Shown here piece by piece: positions 54,465 through 64,000 of a DNA stretch of 64,000 nt (within the stretch, counting starts at the first letter, position 1; each line of letters opens with the position of its first letter). The notes under the pieces are model-generated. The model searched no databases. It saw nothing but the letters and a program-made list of their open reading frames with translations, and was not told the DNA's origin. The position numbers were made by a program, and so were the translations under genes. The DNA is from Moniliella sp. 'wahieum'. Its lineage: Eukaryota > Basidiomycota > Moniliellomycetes > Moniliellales > Moniliellaceae. The DNA is taken from positions 62,001-126,000 of the forward strand of contig RSEE01000085.1 in NCBI GenBank assembly GCA_003971905.1. The letters run 5' to 3'.

Positions 54465-56786
54465 ATGCCCAGTGCTCACAACGCTTCTATCGTCCATCCT
54501 GCGCCCCCGACCATCCCCACTCCATCAGGCAGCACCGCCGGCCCTCGATGTGCGTCGGGTGGAGCTGCAGGTCCAAGACATCTTCCGTCGCTTTGCCGGC
54601 CAATATCAACAGCCCCATTCCTCCCGACCCCATCCGAGTACCCAGGGGGAAGCGGATGTAGGCGATTGCCTCCCGGTCACCTCCGCTGCGGGAACTCCCC
54701 GCTATCTTGCGCAAGTTTGAGGACATGCGCGCCGAGCCGAAAAAGAGCAAAGCGCTGAAGCAGAGGTCGATATCACACCCCCCAATAATCCACCCTAGCT
54801 TGCTGTCCCAAATCGAAGCGTTTGCATCCCAGCATGCTACGGTGGACATGGGACCCGAACAGTTGGTCGAGATGATCCTTGGCCTTCAACGAAGCTTCGA
54901 GCCATCTCATTTTCTACCTGCTTCGCCTGTCTCCTCTGTCTCCACCTCACCCTCCAACGACGAAGGATGAGTCGATCCCAGGAGCGGCACCTTTTCCGTT
55001 GCCGGCTGCATCTTCCATCCCATCCCCCTACTGACGACCGTTCGATCCCCGATAAGCGTGTTTGGGCCTTTTCGCCCGCTCTTAGCAGCGATGCAATCGA
55101 GGAGGAGATTGGATTGAACTGCGGCGCCTCCCAGAGCATCATTTCCTGCTCCCGTTATACCTCGCTCGCTGCCTCCACTTCCGCTCTGAAACATCCTTCG
55201 CGGGCTCCTCCTCTCCCCCCCGCCGTGAACCACACTCCAGTCCGCTCGAGTCCGGCAGCGCAGGCAAGCCAGCCAGCCCCAGCAGCCTAGGGACAGAAGC
55301 ATTGCTGCGGGTGTACGGTGGCAAGGTTGAACCGCCTTCAAAGCCGTGGGTACGGTCCGATACGGGTCATGGCCGACGCTCTTTCCACGGCGTCCTTCCC
55401 AGCCCGATGAAGCTAGCAGAAACGAGAAGGGGTGGGGTTTCCGTCCTATACCTCCTACCATGTGGGCAGCGACCCATCCCTTCGTTCCTTCACCCTTAAG
55501 TTGACGAGGAAGGGTGATAAGTTGTCGGCGATGGACTGTTCCGATGCCATCAGCTTGGGCGACACGCCCTTGGCCATGACTGAACTGTCTCAGGAAAACG
55601 AGCGGCTGGCACGGCTGCGTCGCATGCTGGAGCGCACACTCGAAACAAAGGAGAACGAATATGAAGAGCAAGTGGCCCAGTTACTGGCCCATCTGGAAGC
55701 AGCCGAAGACAACTTGGCCTGTAAGAAACGGGAGGAACGGGAGGCGTTGCTCAAAGCAACGCATTTTCGGACCAAATGGCACTGCTTGAGGTTGAGCTCA
55801 CCGCTCTGACTCGCCGCAATGCGAACCTATAGAAGAGATCCATACCAAAAGCCGCGAACAAAAGGAGGACTTGATGAGTACGTTTCTCTCATGGGGTATT
55901 GGCGGACTTGGGATTAACGTGGACTTGTGTCTACCCAGTTGAGACGGAGAACCTACGTCGGCAACGGGGTGAACTGCGGATGAACTGGCCGGTCTGAAAG
56001 AAAGCAAGAATACGAGCGAGACCAAGCCGAGATGGTACGCACCGCAACTTCTCTCAACTGTCTGTCAACCTTCTAACCTGGCTTTTTGGTATCTACTATA
56101 GGCCCAATCCGAGTGTTCCCGACTAAACATGCTATTGAGGAAAAAGAGAAGTGGATGGAGCAGTTTGTTGGCCTACAGTGCGAAAATGAGAAGTTGGTAC
56201 AAGACACGTTGACCCTGCGGACAACAGTAAGCAAAAGCTTAAGAACGATCTAGCGGAGCAGGCTCGAACTTCAACGGCTGCCAATAGCCTTCGTAAGGCC
56301 AAAGGAACCAATGCGCGAGCCACACTGAATGAAACGCTCTTGCCCATTTGGGTAGAAGTCGAGCGCGAATTGGCCTGGGTCCAAGCAGAGGAGGCTTCTG
56401 GCTCTGACTCTGGCTCTGGCTCTGATGGGGAATCCGACTTGGCGCTTCCCGGGGAAAGCAAAGGAGGTGAGCACGCTTTTAGCGAGCCGGTCACGCGGCA
56501 GTACAATAAGCGGCGTTTGAAGCGGTCGAGCGCAATTACATATATCGAGCAAGGTGCCCAAACTACATTTGAGCCGAATCCACCTGTGCAAGAGCTGTCA
56601 CCGCCAACGTATGACGACGTGGCGCTGGAACGGTCAATTGTTGAGCGTTTTCATCCGCACCCCCTCCCTCGTGCCTTCCTTGCGGCGGACCCTCTCCACC
56701 AAGCCAGGTGGACCGAGTATGCTGCATTGAGTCATCAGCTGCGGTTGCGGTGCAAAAAGTGCTGGAGAAAAGTATGGAAGCCATGA
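54465..56786 (+). CDS. Unknown coiled-coil protein (frameshifted)
   Basis: Seen: an N-terminal Ser/Pro-rich start (MPSAHNASIVHPAPPTIPTP) is followed by ALDVRRVELQVQDIFRRFAG, KFEDMRAEPKKSKALKQRSI and HATVDMGPEQLVEMILGLQR. A linker follows, then a long coiled coil (MTELSQENERLARLRRMLER, TLETKENEYEEQVAQLLAHL, EAAEDNLACKKREEREALLK). After short introns near 55,877-55,938 and 56,033-56,101 come ENLRRQRGELR, EEKEKWMEQFVGLQCENEKL, RELAWVQAEEASGSDSGSGS and a C-terminal region (SAITYIEQGAQTTFEPNPPV). The helical heptads suggest a cytoskeletal or spindle-pole/Golgi structural protein, but I cannot name the family. At least four frame changes; the last exon may extend past 56786. Confidence 0.5.
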
Positions 56787-57886
56787 CCGGATGACCCCGC
56801 TACCTCCGCTTAGGCCGCGTGAAGCCCTTCTAACGTCCCTTGCACAGCAATGTCAGACATGGGTCGTCCCGACCTTCACTTCATCGATGCCGTATGCCAG
56901 GGTCGTGCACCGCGTGAAGCGCAGGTGAAAGCTAACCAGTTGCAGATACAGATGGCATGGGCAGTGCTCATCTCGTTCTTTCTGACGGGCATGTTGGTTG
57001 CCCACCGATTCTCCTCCAGCACATTTCGGATCGGCACCTTTTCGTCATCAACCACCGACCCGGTCGCCGCACATGCTCTCTCTTTGCCCCAGCTGACATG
57101 ACCCACGTGGAGCTCTATAAAGTGCCCGACGGATGCTGGCTGGGTTCCACTCGCAGGTTGTGCAATTATCGCGGCACCACGGTCCCCTTTTGATCTCGTG
57201 GTATCCAGCCCGACTGCCCATATCCCCCTCGGGATTTGCTTTGCATTGATCATCTTACGCTACTCTTCCCCCAGCGTTGAACCGTCCACTTGCAGGTGGG
57301 GGTGCGATCTGCACCCCAAGACACTTTAGAGGCACCGGTACCCCCCAATACCTTTCCCCCCACCCCGTCCCCCAACAGCCATCCGCCATCATTCGGCGTT
57401 CTCAAAAGTCACCACAGTCCTCCACAAGGACCGACTCGGTTCTCGCCATCCTCTTCCACCCGGTAGCCTCAGTTGTAAATGGCTACCCATTTGCCGCCCC
57501 CTCATGCCCATCAGCCCCCTCACGCGCCCGCGCAATCCTCCTTGAACTGTGGGCATAATGAGGGTTATGTATTCTCTCTGTGGGTTGTTCCTACTGTTGT
57601 GCGGTGGATATATACGCAACTTGCCAGGATCATATGGTCCCAGGCGAGGAGAAAAGCGTGGGTACGCAAATAACGGATGACCTTCCATCATCAGGTACCG
57701 AGTTGGGTCATGGGCTCATGGGTGCGGCAGACATGGCAGCCATAATGTGCAGCCCCCCCCCCCCCATTGGGAGCCCTTCTGTCCCCCTGTTCTTTTTGGG
57801 CCGACTGGGTCTCATCCCACAGTGCACGCCGATCTTATTCGCCCAGGCACGATCAAATCCAAGCTCAAATCGAAGCGCAGCAAAAA
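56787..57886. other. Intergenic region, no supported gene
   Basis: Open frames below 140 codons lack motifs. A possible terminal exon of the coiled-coil gene may lie at 56,840-56,930. A 12-C run sits at 57,753-57,764. Confidence 0.35.
57882..57886 (-). terminator. Pol III T-run terminator of tRNA-Phe
   Basis: TTTTT on the minus strand directly follows the discriminator base of the tRNA-Phe. Confidence 0.7.
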
Positions 57887-57988
57887 TGTCGTGTCCCGGG
57901 ATCGAACCGGGGACCTTGAGGAATCCCGAAGGATGTGGTATCGAAGTGCAGCTTCAATCTCACGCTCTCCCATCTGAGCTAACCCGAC
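57887..57988 (-). tRNA. tRNA-Phe (GAA) with intron
   Basis: On the minus strand: acceptor GTCGGGT/ACACGAC (one mismatch), D arm with TTAGCTCAGATGGGAGAGC, anticodon stem TGAGA/CCTCA (one mismatch next to the loop), anticodon GAA at 57953-57955, a 29-nt intron (57923-57951) after base 37, variable loop AGGTC, and T arm CCCGG-TTCGATC-CCGGG. An A run at 57882-57886 gives the Pol III T5 terminator. The TTAGCTCAG...TTGAAG...AGGTC pattern matches fungal tRNA-Phe. Confidence 0.85.
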
Positions 57989-58251
57989 TTTGAGGGTCTA
58001 GGGCGATACACCTATCAACGAACATCCACTTCGATTAGGCCAAGGCTAAGGTATCGACGACCGAACATTAAAAGTAGGCTAGCAACCCACTACGGGAAGA
58101 GCCAGCACCAGCTTAGAGTGTATAATAGAAGACAAACGGGGGGAATACGACAGATGCCATGGGTGGGATGGCATGGATGGGATAGAATAGTCATGGGATG
58201 CCGCGACATGGCATGCCATTCTCCATGACATATAGGGGGATAGGTTACCGG

Positions 58252-60011
58252 TTACGTGACCGGGGTTCGTAAAGGCGCGCTGACCGTATCAGATCCACGG
58301 AACACACCCGACGTGTGACTCTGGCCCTCGGGTTCTTCCAGATCGTCCGTGAAGAACGAGGCGAGCTGAGAGGCAGCCAATTCCGTGTCAATCGTATCTT
58401 CGTCTCCTTCCACTGCGGGAACCGATGTGCCCTGTGCGCTGGGAAGAACCGCCCCGCGTCTGGTACGGACATGCCAGGTTCCGAATGGATCCGCTTCCCC
58501 GCGCGAGCTGGCTCGTCGTTCCGTTTTCGCTTTGTCTCGGCTAGGTCGTCCTGGGCCTTCTTACCTTGTTGCTCCTGCTTTCGTTCTCTTGGTATCGTTG
58601 ACGCTTCTCCAAGGCCTCCCGCTCGGCCTTGGCCTTTTGCGCGGCAAATTATTGGGCGCGGCGCCCTCGGTCATTGAAGCACCGGGGGCCGAGCTGGTGC
58701 GGGACGTCGGATCCCCCGCCTTGTCTTTCTTTGACATGGCCGGTGCAGCGGCGGGTGGGTGCACTGACGAAGCAGACGCTCGGGGGAGAGGGGCAGCTGC
58801 CGCAGCATTGGAACCAGCAGGAGGGTTGTGCGAAGAAGACGCCCCATAGGGTGCGGGGGATTTCTGGTTTGCCATAAACTGATCGCCTCGGTACACATTT
58901 GTGACATCGTATTCCTGTGCGATCGTTAGCTGACTTGCACTCAAGACGGAAGAAAAGAAAGAAGGGGAGGAGGACGAACCATCTTGACTTTGGAAAGGTT
59001 GCCTGCGAAGCGGCGGTACTTCTCGTCATACAGACACAGACTGAGAGACAGGGGTGAGCGGGGTGGGGTAGGAGGTTAGTTCGCTTCGCTCTAGGTAGCT
59101 GTAATCTAAGGACGTACCCGAGCCGGTCTCCAAACGCCCTGAGACAGCGTTTGATCCCATCCGAAACGGCCGACTTCATCGTCTAGAACAGGAAGGTCAG
59201 TATCATCCTGCCACTCTACCGGCGCTGGCAGGGACCTACATTTTCGCGGGCCGAGTCCAGGTCGCGTTGGTTGGACAGCGAGTGAGCGCCCACGTCTTGG
59301 CGGTAGGCGCCGTTGCGCAAGGTGACCTGGACGCGCACCCAACAGTATACGTCATAGACGTTTCGGAGCGCATGCGAAACTCGGGATGGATTTCGAGAAT
59401 GTCAGAAGACCATTGGTCGTGGCGGAAGACGTCGTTGGCAAGCCGCACGGCCTGGTGAGTGGCCAGGTAGGTGAGTGGTCGTCCATCTGGCCCGGGTTAG
59501 TCGCCATCATTGGTCATCCACACCCACAGACCGAACCCAAGGAGGGAATGGGGAATAGGGAATGGGGAATGGGGAATGGGGTATACGTACTTGGTCCCGC
59601 CCGCGTCGAGACGAGCTCAGGGCCGAGGGGTTGATTGAGCTTGCGCTGGACTTCGAGTGATTCCTGCTGGTCCCGCGCCAGAGCGCGTTCGTAGACAGCC
59701 AGGGCAGAGGACTGGGGGGGCAGAGAGGTCTGCGGGGCAGCTGGCGGGGCGGCTGGGAAGGACGTGTCGTAGCTGAGGTCGGGCGATGCAACAGATGCAA
59801 GGGAGGAGACGTTCAGGACGCTGGCCAAACTGGGTGGCGGGGGCAAAGGATGACGGGGCGAACGAGGATGGTGGGGCCGAGGCGGGGGGCGGGGGTCGGC
59901 GTGGCGGGCCAGGAGGGCAGCATTGTGGGCTTGGAGCTGGCGATTTTGCTCGCGTATTTGCTCCATCTGCTCCATCAAGGCGGCGATCGTGGGCGGGCCG
60001 GGAGCAGTCAT
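58252..60011 (-). CDS. RAD52: Rad52 recombination mediator with N-terminal coiled coil
   Basis: Seen: start MTAPGPPTIAALMEQMEQIR continues as EQNRQLQAHNAALLARH (helical) and a Pro/Ser-rich linker. The Rad52 core follows: KLNQPLGPELVSTRAGP, intron 59487-59590, NGRPLTYLATHQAVRLANDV, QWSSDILEIHPEFRM, VRVQVTLRNGAYRQDVGAHS. Intron 59183-59239 leads to TMKSAVSDGIKRCLRAFGDR, intron 59041-59117 to LCLYDEKYRRFAGNLSKVKM, and intron 58915-58979 to EYDVTNVYRGDQF. The C-terminus is charged (AEREALEKRQRYQE, AETKRKRNDEPARAGKR) and acidic at the end (DTELAASQLASFFTDDLEEP). Family knowledge: Rad52 loads Rad51 on RPA-coated ssDNA and anneals strands; the first half matches its ring-forming domain. Oddities: missing bases at 59341-59342 and 58646-58648 explain two of about four frame changes. 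The 125-residue N-terminal extension is unusual. Confidence 0.88.
59545..59580. repeat. GGGAATG tandem inside a RAD52 intron
   Basis: Five to six near-perfect copies of GGGAATG/GGGAATA lie within the 104-nt first intron (59487-59590). They are a candidate length polymorphism. Confidence 0.7.
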
Positions 60012-61799
60012 GGTGGCGGTGGCGGTGCGGTGGCGACGAGGGCGTGGCGGTGGTGGCTAATGGGCAGGGGGCTGTGCGTGCGCTGCGAGCTGCTCAAGGT
60101 GCTCCAGCCCATCAACACCATTAACCTCCCAGCAACGCGCCGTGGTGCATGACGCAGACGGGGGACGCATGATACACTGTGACGTAAGCACGCCCGATGA
60201 CCCGGCGACGCCCATCTCTCCTTCCCAGGGATGGAGGCTGGGATTGTCGATTACCTCAGCGCGTGAGCGGTCACATGATAGGACGTGCGGCTGGTCCGCG
60301 GGGTGGCGCGGAGGGGGGCGGGGCTGGATGGTGCGCTGTGGCAATCGGATTGGGCGGACGCCGCACAGGCCACCCCATGCAACGCAGCCAAGGCAGACCC
60401 ACACAAGAAGAGCGCAACGTGATATCCGTTGTTCTGTCCCCAACACTCTCCGTCTTCTGCTTCCTCGTGTGGCCATGCCGGCCGCCCATGCACGCAGTAC
60501 TCGGTCCTCACGATTCGTGTTGTTCATGCTCACCAACCAAACCGCATTTTAGCGGTTTTAACGATCGAAAATATCGTCTTCCACTCTCACGGAATTGGCC
60601 ATAGATCCGGCGCTAGACGCTCCGACCTCTGTCCCCCCGCAAGCAGCTATCCCACGGGCGTTTCGACCCCAACAACTCTCGTTGCAAAGGTCTCTCGCTG
60701 AAGATGGTGAGATGCACTGTTTTGCTTATATAAATTGGCCGTAAATGTTCCCCACCTTCCCACGGGGTCACACGGGTCATGTATACTGACCGGCCGGTCG
60801 CAGTCACCGGCGGCTGCCCCCCTCTGGCCACTTTTGCTACATGGCCTTTCTATTTTGCCGGTTTGCCAGCCCAGACAATCCCAGGCCGATGCGCTGACGA
60901 CTGACGGTAATGGGGATCCCTGTTGTCCGACAGGCCGGCCTGGGCCGGAGGGCCTGACAGGTTACCGGTTTATTGGTTGCCGTTGCCTCGTAAAGACGCG
61001 TGACGCGTGACTTGGCTGTAGTGCCTGTGAGATTAATGACCTTTTTGGCCAGACCAGGACCAAGACCAAGACACCCGATGTCTGCACGTCGCTACCCCCG
61101 ACGCCAGGTAGGGCTCAATAAGCTTCAGGGTGATCCCTGTCGCCGCGTGATGGACGTAGGAGGCCTGTCTGTATTGTCTGGTATGCATGGTATGGCTGAC
61201 CTGACCCGCCCACCTACTTTCACAGCTTCCTACAGCTCCCCTCCAATTTCATCATCTCCAACCCCGCCGCGCCACTCGCCTCAGCCAGCACTGAGCTCAG
61301 ACTCAGTAGGTCTCCTTTTGAGTAACTCGGTACTCAGCTTGGGCCCAGAACATTTTGAACGCTGCGCGTGAACGTTCAGTTGAACCCCATGGAACGGTAC
61401 GGGCTACTAAGATCTAAAAGGGTTATAGTATCCAATGGTCCAATAGCGTCGTATTCATCGGTCGCCCGCGCATTGGACAGCCTAAGTTGAGCTTTAACGC
61501 TGAGGCTGAGGGTCACATCTCTCTCCCGTAGCGCGTAACCCGTGTAACCCCGTAACGCGTATATAGCCTGTACCGGCCGCCACCTACTAAGCGACACCAG
61601 GAGCAGCTTGTGCGCTCGGACGATCCTGCCAAGTTCCAGCGTCAACGTTCAACCTTTTCGGGCAGTTCAAGCGTTGCCTTTAGCTTCCGCGTCGGGCTAT
61701 CCCGTTCTTCCCTTCTTTTGCAGCATCCTTCCTCCTCCACCCACCCACCTCTCCTTTTCTCCCCCACACCCCCCTTGGAAGCCCAAGAGCCACGTCCAC
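60012..61799. other. Long intergenic region between divergent RAD52 and PP1-regulator genes
   Basis: It contains a TATATAAA element (60,727-60,734, +), a CCGGCCGG cluster at 60,790-60,800, GGCCGGCCTGGGCCGGAGGG at about 60,932, ACGCGTGACGCGTGAC at 60,994-61,009 and ACTCAGT/GTACTCAG words at 61,290-61,340. The CT-rich stretch at 61,705-61,775 is the likely 5' leader of the next gene. No coding motif is present. Confidence 0.4.
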
Positions 61800-62927
61800 A
61801 TGTCTTCAGCCTGGCTGCTCCATCCTAACGCCCCTCCAACACAAGCCACTCTTGCCCCTTCCCCGCCCAGCCCCGTGAGCCCCACCAGTCCGCCTACCCC
61901 ACCCCTTTCCACCTCCTCCTCGCCGCCCCGGCCTCCTCGGACCAGGACATGCCCCCCTCGCCCTGCCTTTCCTTGCGCCTGCCCCCCCACGCCACCGATC
62001 CGCCCACGCACCATGCTCATCCTACCCGGGCCAGGGCCGAGAGCCTTCCGGTACTCCGCAGTGCCATGACTCCTCTATCGCCCCTGGCGGAACACTGTGG
62101 ATCCCCCACCAAATCTGTCCACTTTGATGGCTCGCACTTGACCGACATTCGTGTTTTCAAACGGCACGGACGTCCCACCAGCGTCAACCGACTTGCCGGT
62201 TCGAGCACAGGCACAGGCACGGGTACAGACACAGAAACCGAAACGGAGGATGAAGTGTCGTCGGAGCTAGAAGCGTTGCGGATGGGGTTAAGTTTGTCGC
62301 AGTTGTGGCCAACGGAACGGGTGGGCCACCGTGCGAAGTCAGCTGGCGCGCGAGAACTCATCACGATCCCAGCGAGGTTAGGGGCGCTGTTGCGCCGCAG
62401 TCGCGTGGCGCCGTTTACGTTGGCTCTGTTCTTGGTGGGCGAGGTGAGCAGGCGAGAGGGGCCCGTGTTACTGGAAGGCGTGCGCTTGACCCGCGACGCA
62501 CGGCATGTGGAAGGGTACGTGCGCGTGGCCAATTTGGCGTATACCAAGCGCGTAGCTGTGCGCTACACGTTTGACCAGTGGCTCAGCACCAACGAAGTGG
62601 CAGGAGAGTGGGTCATGTCGATTCGGCCGGGTGGTCCACCACTGCTCTGGCGCGAGCGAGACAAGCGCGATCGCGACCTTACCCACTGTCTGTCCTGCTT
62701 CCTCCGACGCAGACGTAGGCTGGGACCGGTTTCACTTTACCCTCCGCCTGGACCAGCTGGTGGTGGCGTGGCAGCCTGGCCAACACAAACGCATCCAACT
62801 CGCCATTCACTACACGTTACCTACCGCCGAGTACTGGGACAACAACCTAGGCTCCAACTTTGTCTTTGATCTGGTCCAGCAGCCCATGCAACTTCCCTCC
62901 GAGCTGGCGCCAGCACAGCAGCCGTAG
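61800..62927 (+). CDS. CBM21-type PP1 regulatory (glycogen-targeting, Gac1-like) subunit
   Basis: Seen: a Pro/Ser-rich N-terminus (MSSAWLLHPNAPPTQATLAP) is followed, after one frame change, by PLSPLAEHCGSPTKSVHFDG with the PP1-docking K-S-V-H-F (RVxF type). Next come an acidic GTGTDTETETEDE stretch and the CBM21 domain: LEGVRLTRDARHVEGYVRVA, NLAYTKRVAVRYTFDQWLST and, after another frame change, SSDADVGWDRFHFTLRLDQL, IQLAIHYTLPTAEYWDNNLG and SNFVFDL. Family knowledge: RVxF plus CBM21 defines Gac1/PPP1R3-type subunits that target protein phosphatase 1 to glycogen synthase. The Y-W-D-N-N ending of CBM21 is intact. About 370 residues, ending shortly after the domain. Confidence 0.87.
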
Positions 62928-63435
62928 GATCCCTGTTACCTTCCCGTCCCACACGCATCAGGGTAGGACGTGCTTAGAACGGCCTACCAGGAAACTATAT
63001 GCAGCTGTTGTCTTCGTGTAGCAAGCAGAAAGTAAATTGGCAAGGCAAGAGGCAGGATCATGAGCGACAAGAGTAGGAATGCCAGGGCGTGCCGGGGCGT
63101 GCGGGGCTGGCTGCGGAGAGGGCGATGAGCACGGGGACGGGGAGCGTGCAGGGACCAGAGCAGAGCAAGGGCGGGAGTCAAAGGGAGAGAGAAAAAAAGA
63201 AAAAAGAAAAGGGTCCGACAGGACGCGGGGGTATCACGACAGCCAAGAGGGGTGGGGGGAGGAAGAAGATCGTGGACGGTGGAAGGAGCGTGGAGGCCAA
63301 CGCTGGCAACCGAAGGAGCACAGCATTTTTTATCGTGTAGAAGAGGAATAACAGAGCGCCGGGCATGTTATGCCAATGAAATGGAGTCCGCCTTGGCGGT
63401 GGGCAGAGGGATCAGGGGAGGAGAGGAGGAGAGAA
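62928..63435. other. Short region between convergent genes
   Basis: Purine-rich on the plus strand (GAGAGAGAAAAAAAGAAAAA region near 63,184-63,210), consistent with a 3' UTR of the minus-strand phosphatase gene. No gene is supported. Confidence 0.5.
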
Positions 63436-64000
63436 TTACAGTGCTGCGTCCAGCACGGCTCGCACGTCAGTAACGTTGGCCAAATCCAGTAGGAATGGGC
63501 ACATGTCCAACAACTCCGTGTCGTGCGGGTCGGTAAACCAGGAGGAGACGGGGACCGCATTGGTGGGGTGGAAAATGTAGCTGGCAGGCGAGTTGTCCAG
63601 CAGGATGCAGTCTGCTAGGGGCCGGCCGAGCTGGGACAGATCTTTGACGTACGTTCCACGGTGCTGGTAACAGTGTTCCCGGAACAGACGGTGGGTGACA
63701 ACGTTATGAATGTCGAGCAAGTCCAGGACAGGGTCGGCGTACTGCAGCAACAGTTAGTTAGTTTCTCTGCTCTCGCTCACGGCAGCAAGGCATAAATAAA
63801 CATGGCGGGGGAAGGGCGTACCTTGCTCAGCGAAGCAGTAAAGACCACAATCTCAAACACCTCGCCCATCCGACGCATAAATTCATCCACCCCCGGCCGC
63901 TTGGCCACATACACCTCATGCACCACCTCCTCAATCTCCACTGGCACAATAAAGTCGGCATTGGGGATGTACCGAAAGGAAGAGTGGACCAACGTCTCGT
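63436..64000 (-). CDS. SCP/Psr1/Nem1-type HAD phosphatase, 5' part outside the window
   Basis: Seen: two exons, 63822-64000 (continuing beyond the window) and 63436-63741, joined across intron 63742-63821 (GTACGC...TGCAG) without frame change. The protein reads [49 protein letters not shown], then [40 protein letters not shown] and [20 protein letters not shown], ending [11 protein letters not shown]. Family knowledge: this is the FCP1-homology (NIF) domain of small CTD-type phosphatases. The KRPG, FTAS and LDNSP blocks match Psr1/Psr2 and CTDSP. The nucleophile D-x-D-x-T motif should lie just upstream, outside the window. Psr1 (plasma membrane sodium stress) and Nem1 (nuclear envelope) cannot be told apart without the N-terminus. 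Confidence 0.88.

Noticed and set aside
54465..56786. Kinesin or myosin tail
   Set aside because: No motor domain or nucleotide-binding motif is present; the coiled coil alone is not diagnostic.
1..64000. CRISPR array
   Set aside because: No regularly spaced direct repeats with unique spacers; the repeats seen are short palindromic words in a eukaryotic context.

Overview
The window looks like nuclear DNA of a basidiomycete fungus. It is GC-rich and gene-dense, with genes on both strands and short spliceosomal introns (53-115 nt, donor very often GTACGT, acceptor CAG or TAG). Two intron-containing nuclear tRNA genes are present. Recognisable proteins are fungal housekeeping, signalling and cell-wall types: a Ste7/Fuz7-type MAPKK, Mob2, Lsm1, a Spp1/CFP1-type COMPASS PHD protein, CENP-A, Rad52, chitin deacetylases, an Ale1-type MBOAT, a Ysc84-type SYLF protein, a Munc13-like protein and a Gac1-type PP1 regulator. 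I assign the phylum from family resemblance only and do not name a species.

Layout. 0-2 kb: Nam8/Ngr1-type RNA-binding protein (-). About 4.3-5.2 kb: unrecognised gene (+). 6.2 kb: 63-aa Pro-rich/Cys-rich protein. 7.7-8.3 kb: decayed Ty3/gypsy reverse transcriptase. 8.9-11 kb: MBOAT acyltransferase (+). 11-14 kb: gene-poor, with palindromic repeats. 14.2-15.9 kb: unknown coiled-coil/low-complexity gene. 16.5-18.7 kb: Laa2-like DFGDF protein (-). 19.3-21.1 kb: secreted histidine acid phosphatase (+). 21.5 kb: tRNA-Met. 22.3 kb: cytochrome b5 (+). 24.5-25.4 kb: Mob2 (-). 26.7-29.4 kb: divergent LSM1 (-) and SPP1-like (+). 30.4-31 kb: possible secreted Ser-rich protein (-). 31.8-32.5 kb: CENP-A (-). 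34.8-35 kb: 49-aa membrane/Cys-rich microprotein (-). 36.9-38.2 kb and 44.5-46 kb: two chitin deacetylases. 39.2-40.3 kb: SYLF protein. 41.4-42.2 kb: unknown acidic/basic protein. 47.2-51.5 kb: Munc13-like protein. 52.5-54.2 kb: MAPKK (-). 54.5-56.8 kb: coiled-coil protein. 57.9 kb: tRNA-Phe (-). 58.3-60 kb: RAD52 (-). 61.8-62.9 kb: CBM21 PP1 regulator. 63.4 kb to the end: partial SCP/Psr-type phosphatase (-).

Many conserved genes are broken by single-base frame shifts that keep every family motif. Where the original frame can be reconstructed, the shift usually sits on a homopolymer that is one base too short or too long. I read these as assembly or sequencing indels, not mass pseudogenisation. 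Cytochrome b5, LSM1, CENP-A and the partial phosphatase read cleanly. The intergenic DNA is rich in short perfect palindromes used in local clusters (TTCAACGTTGAA, AAGCTTGAAGCTTCAAGCTT, CTTAGCGCTAAG, ATCGATGATC, AGTACT-type words). Nothing here forms an obvious gene cluster; the genes are unlinked core functions.
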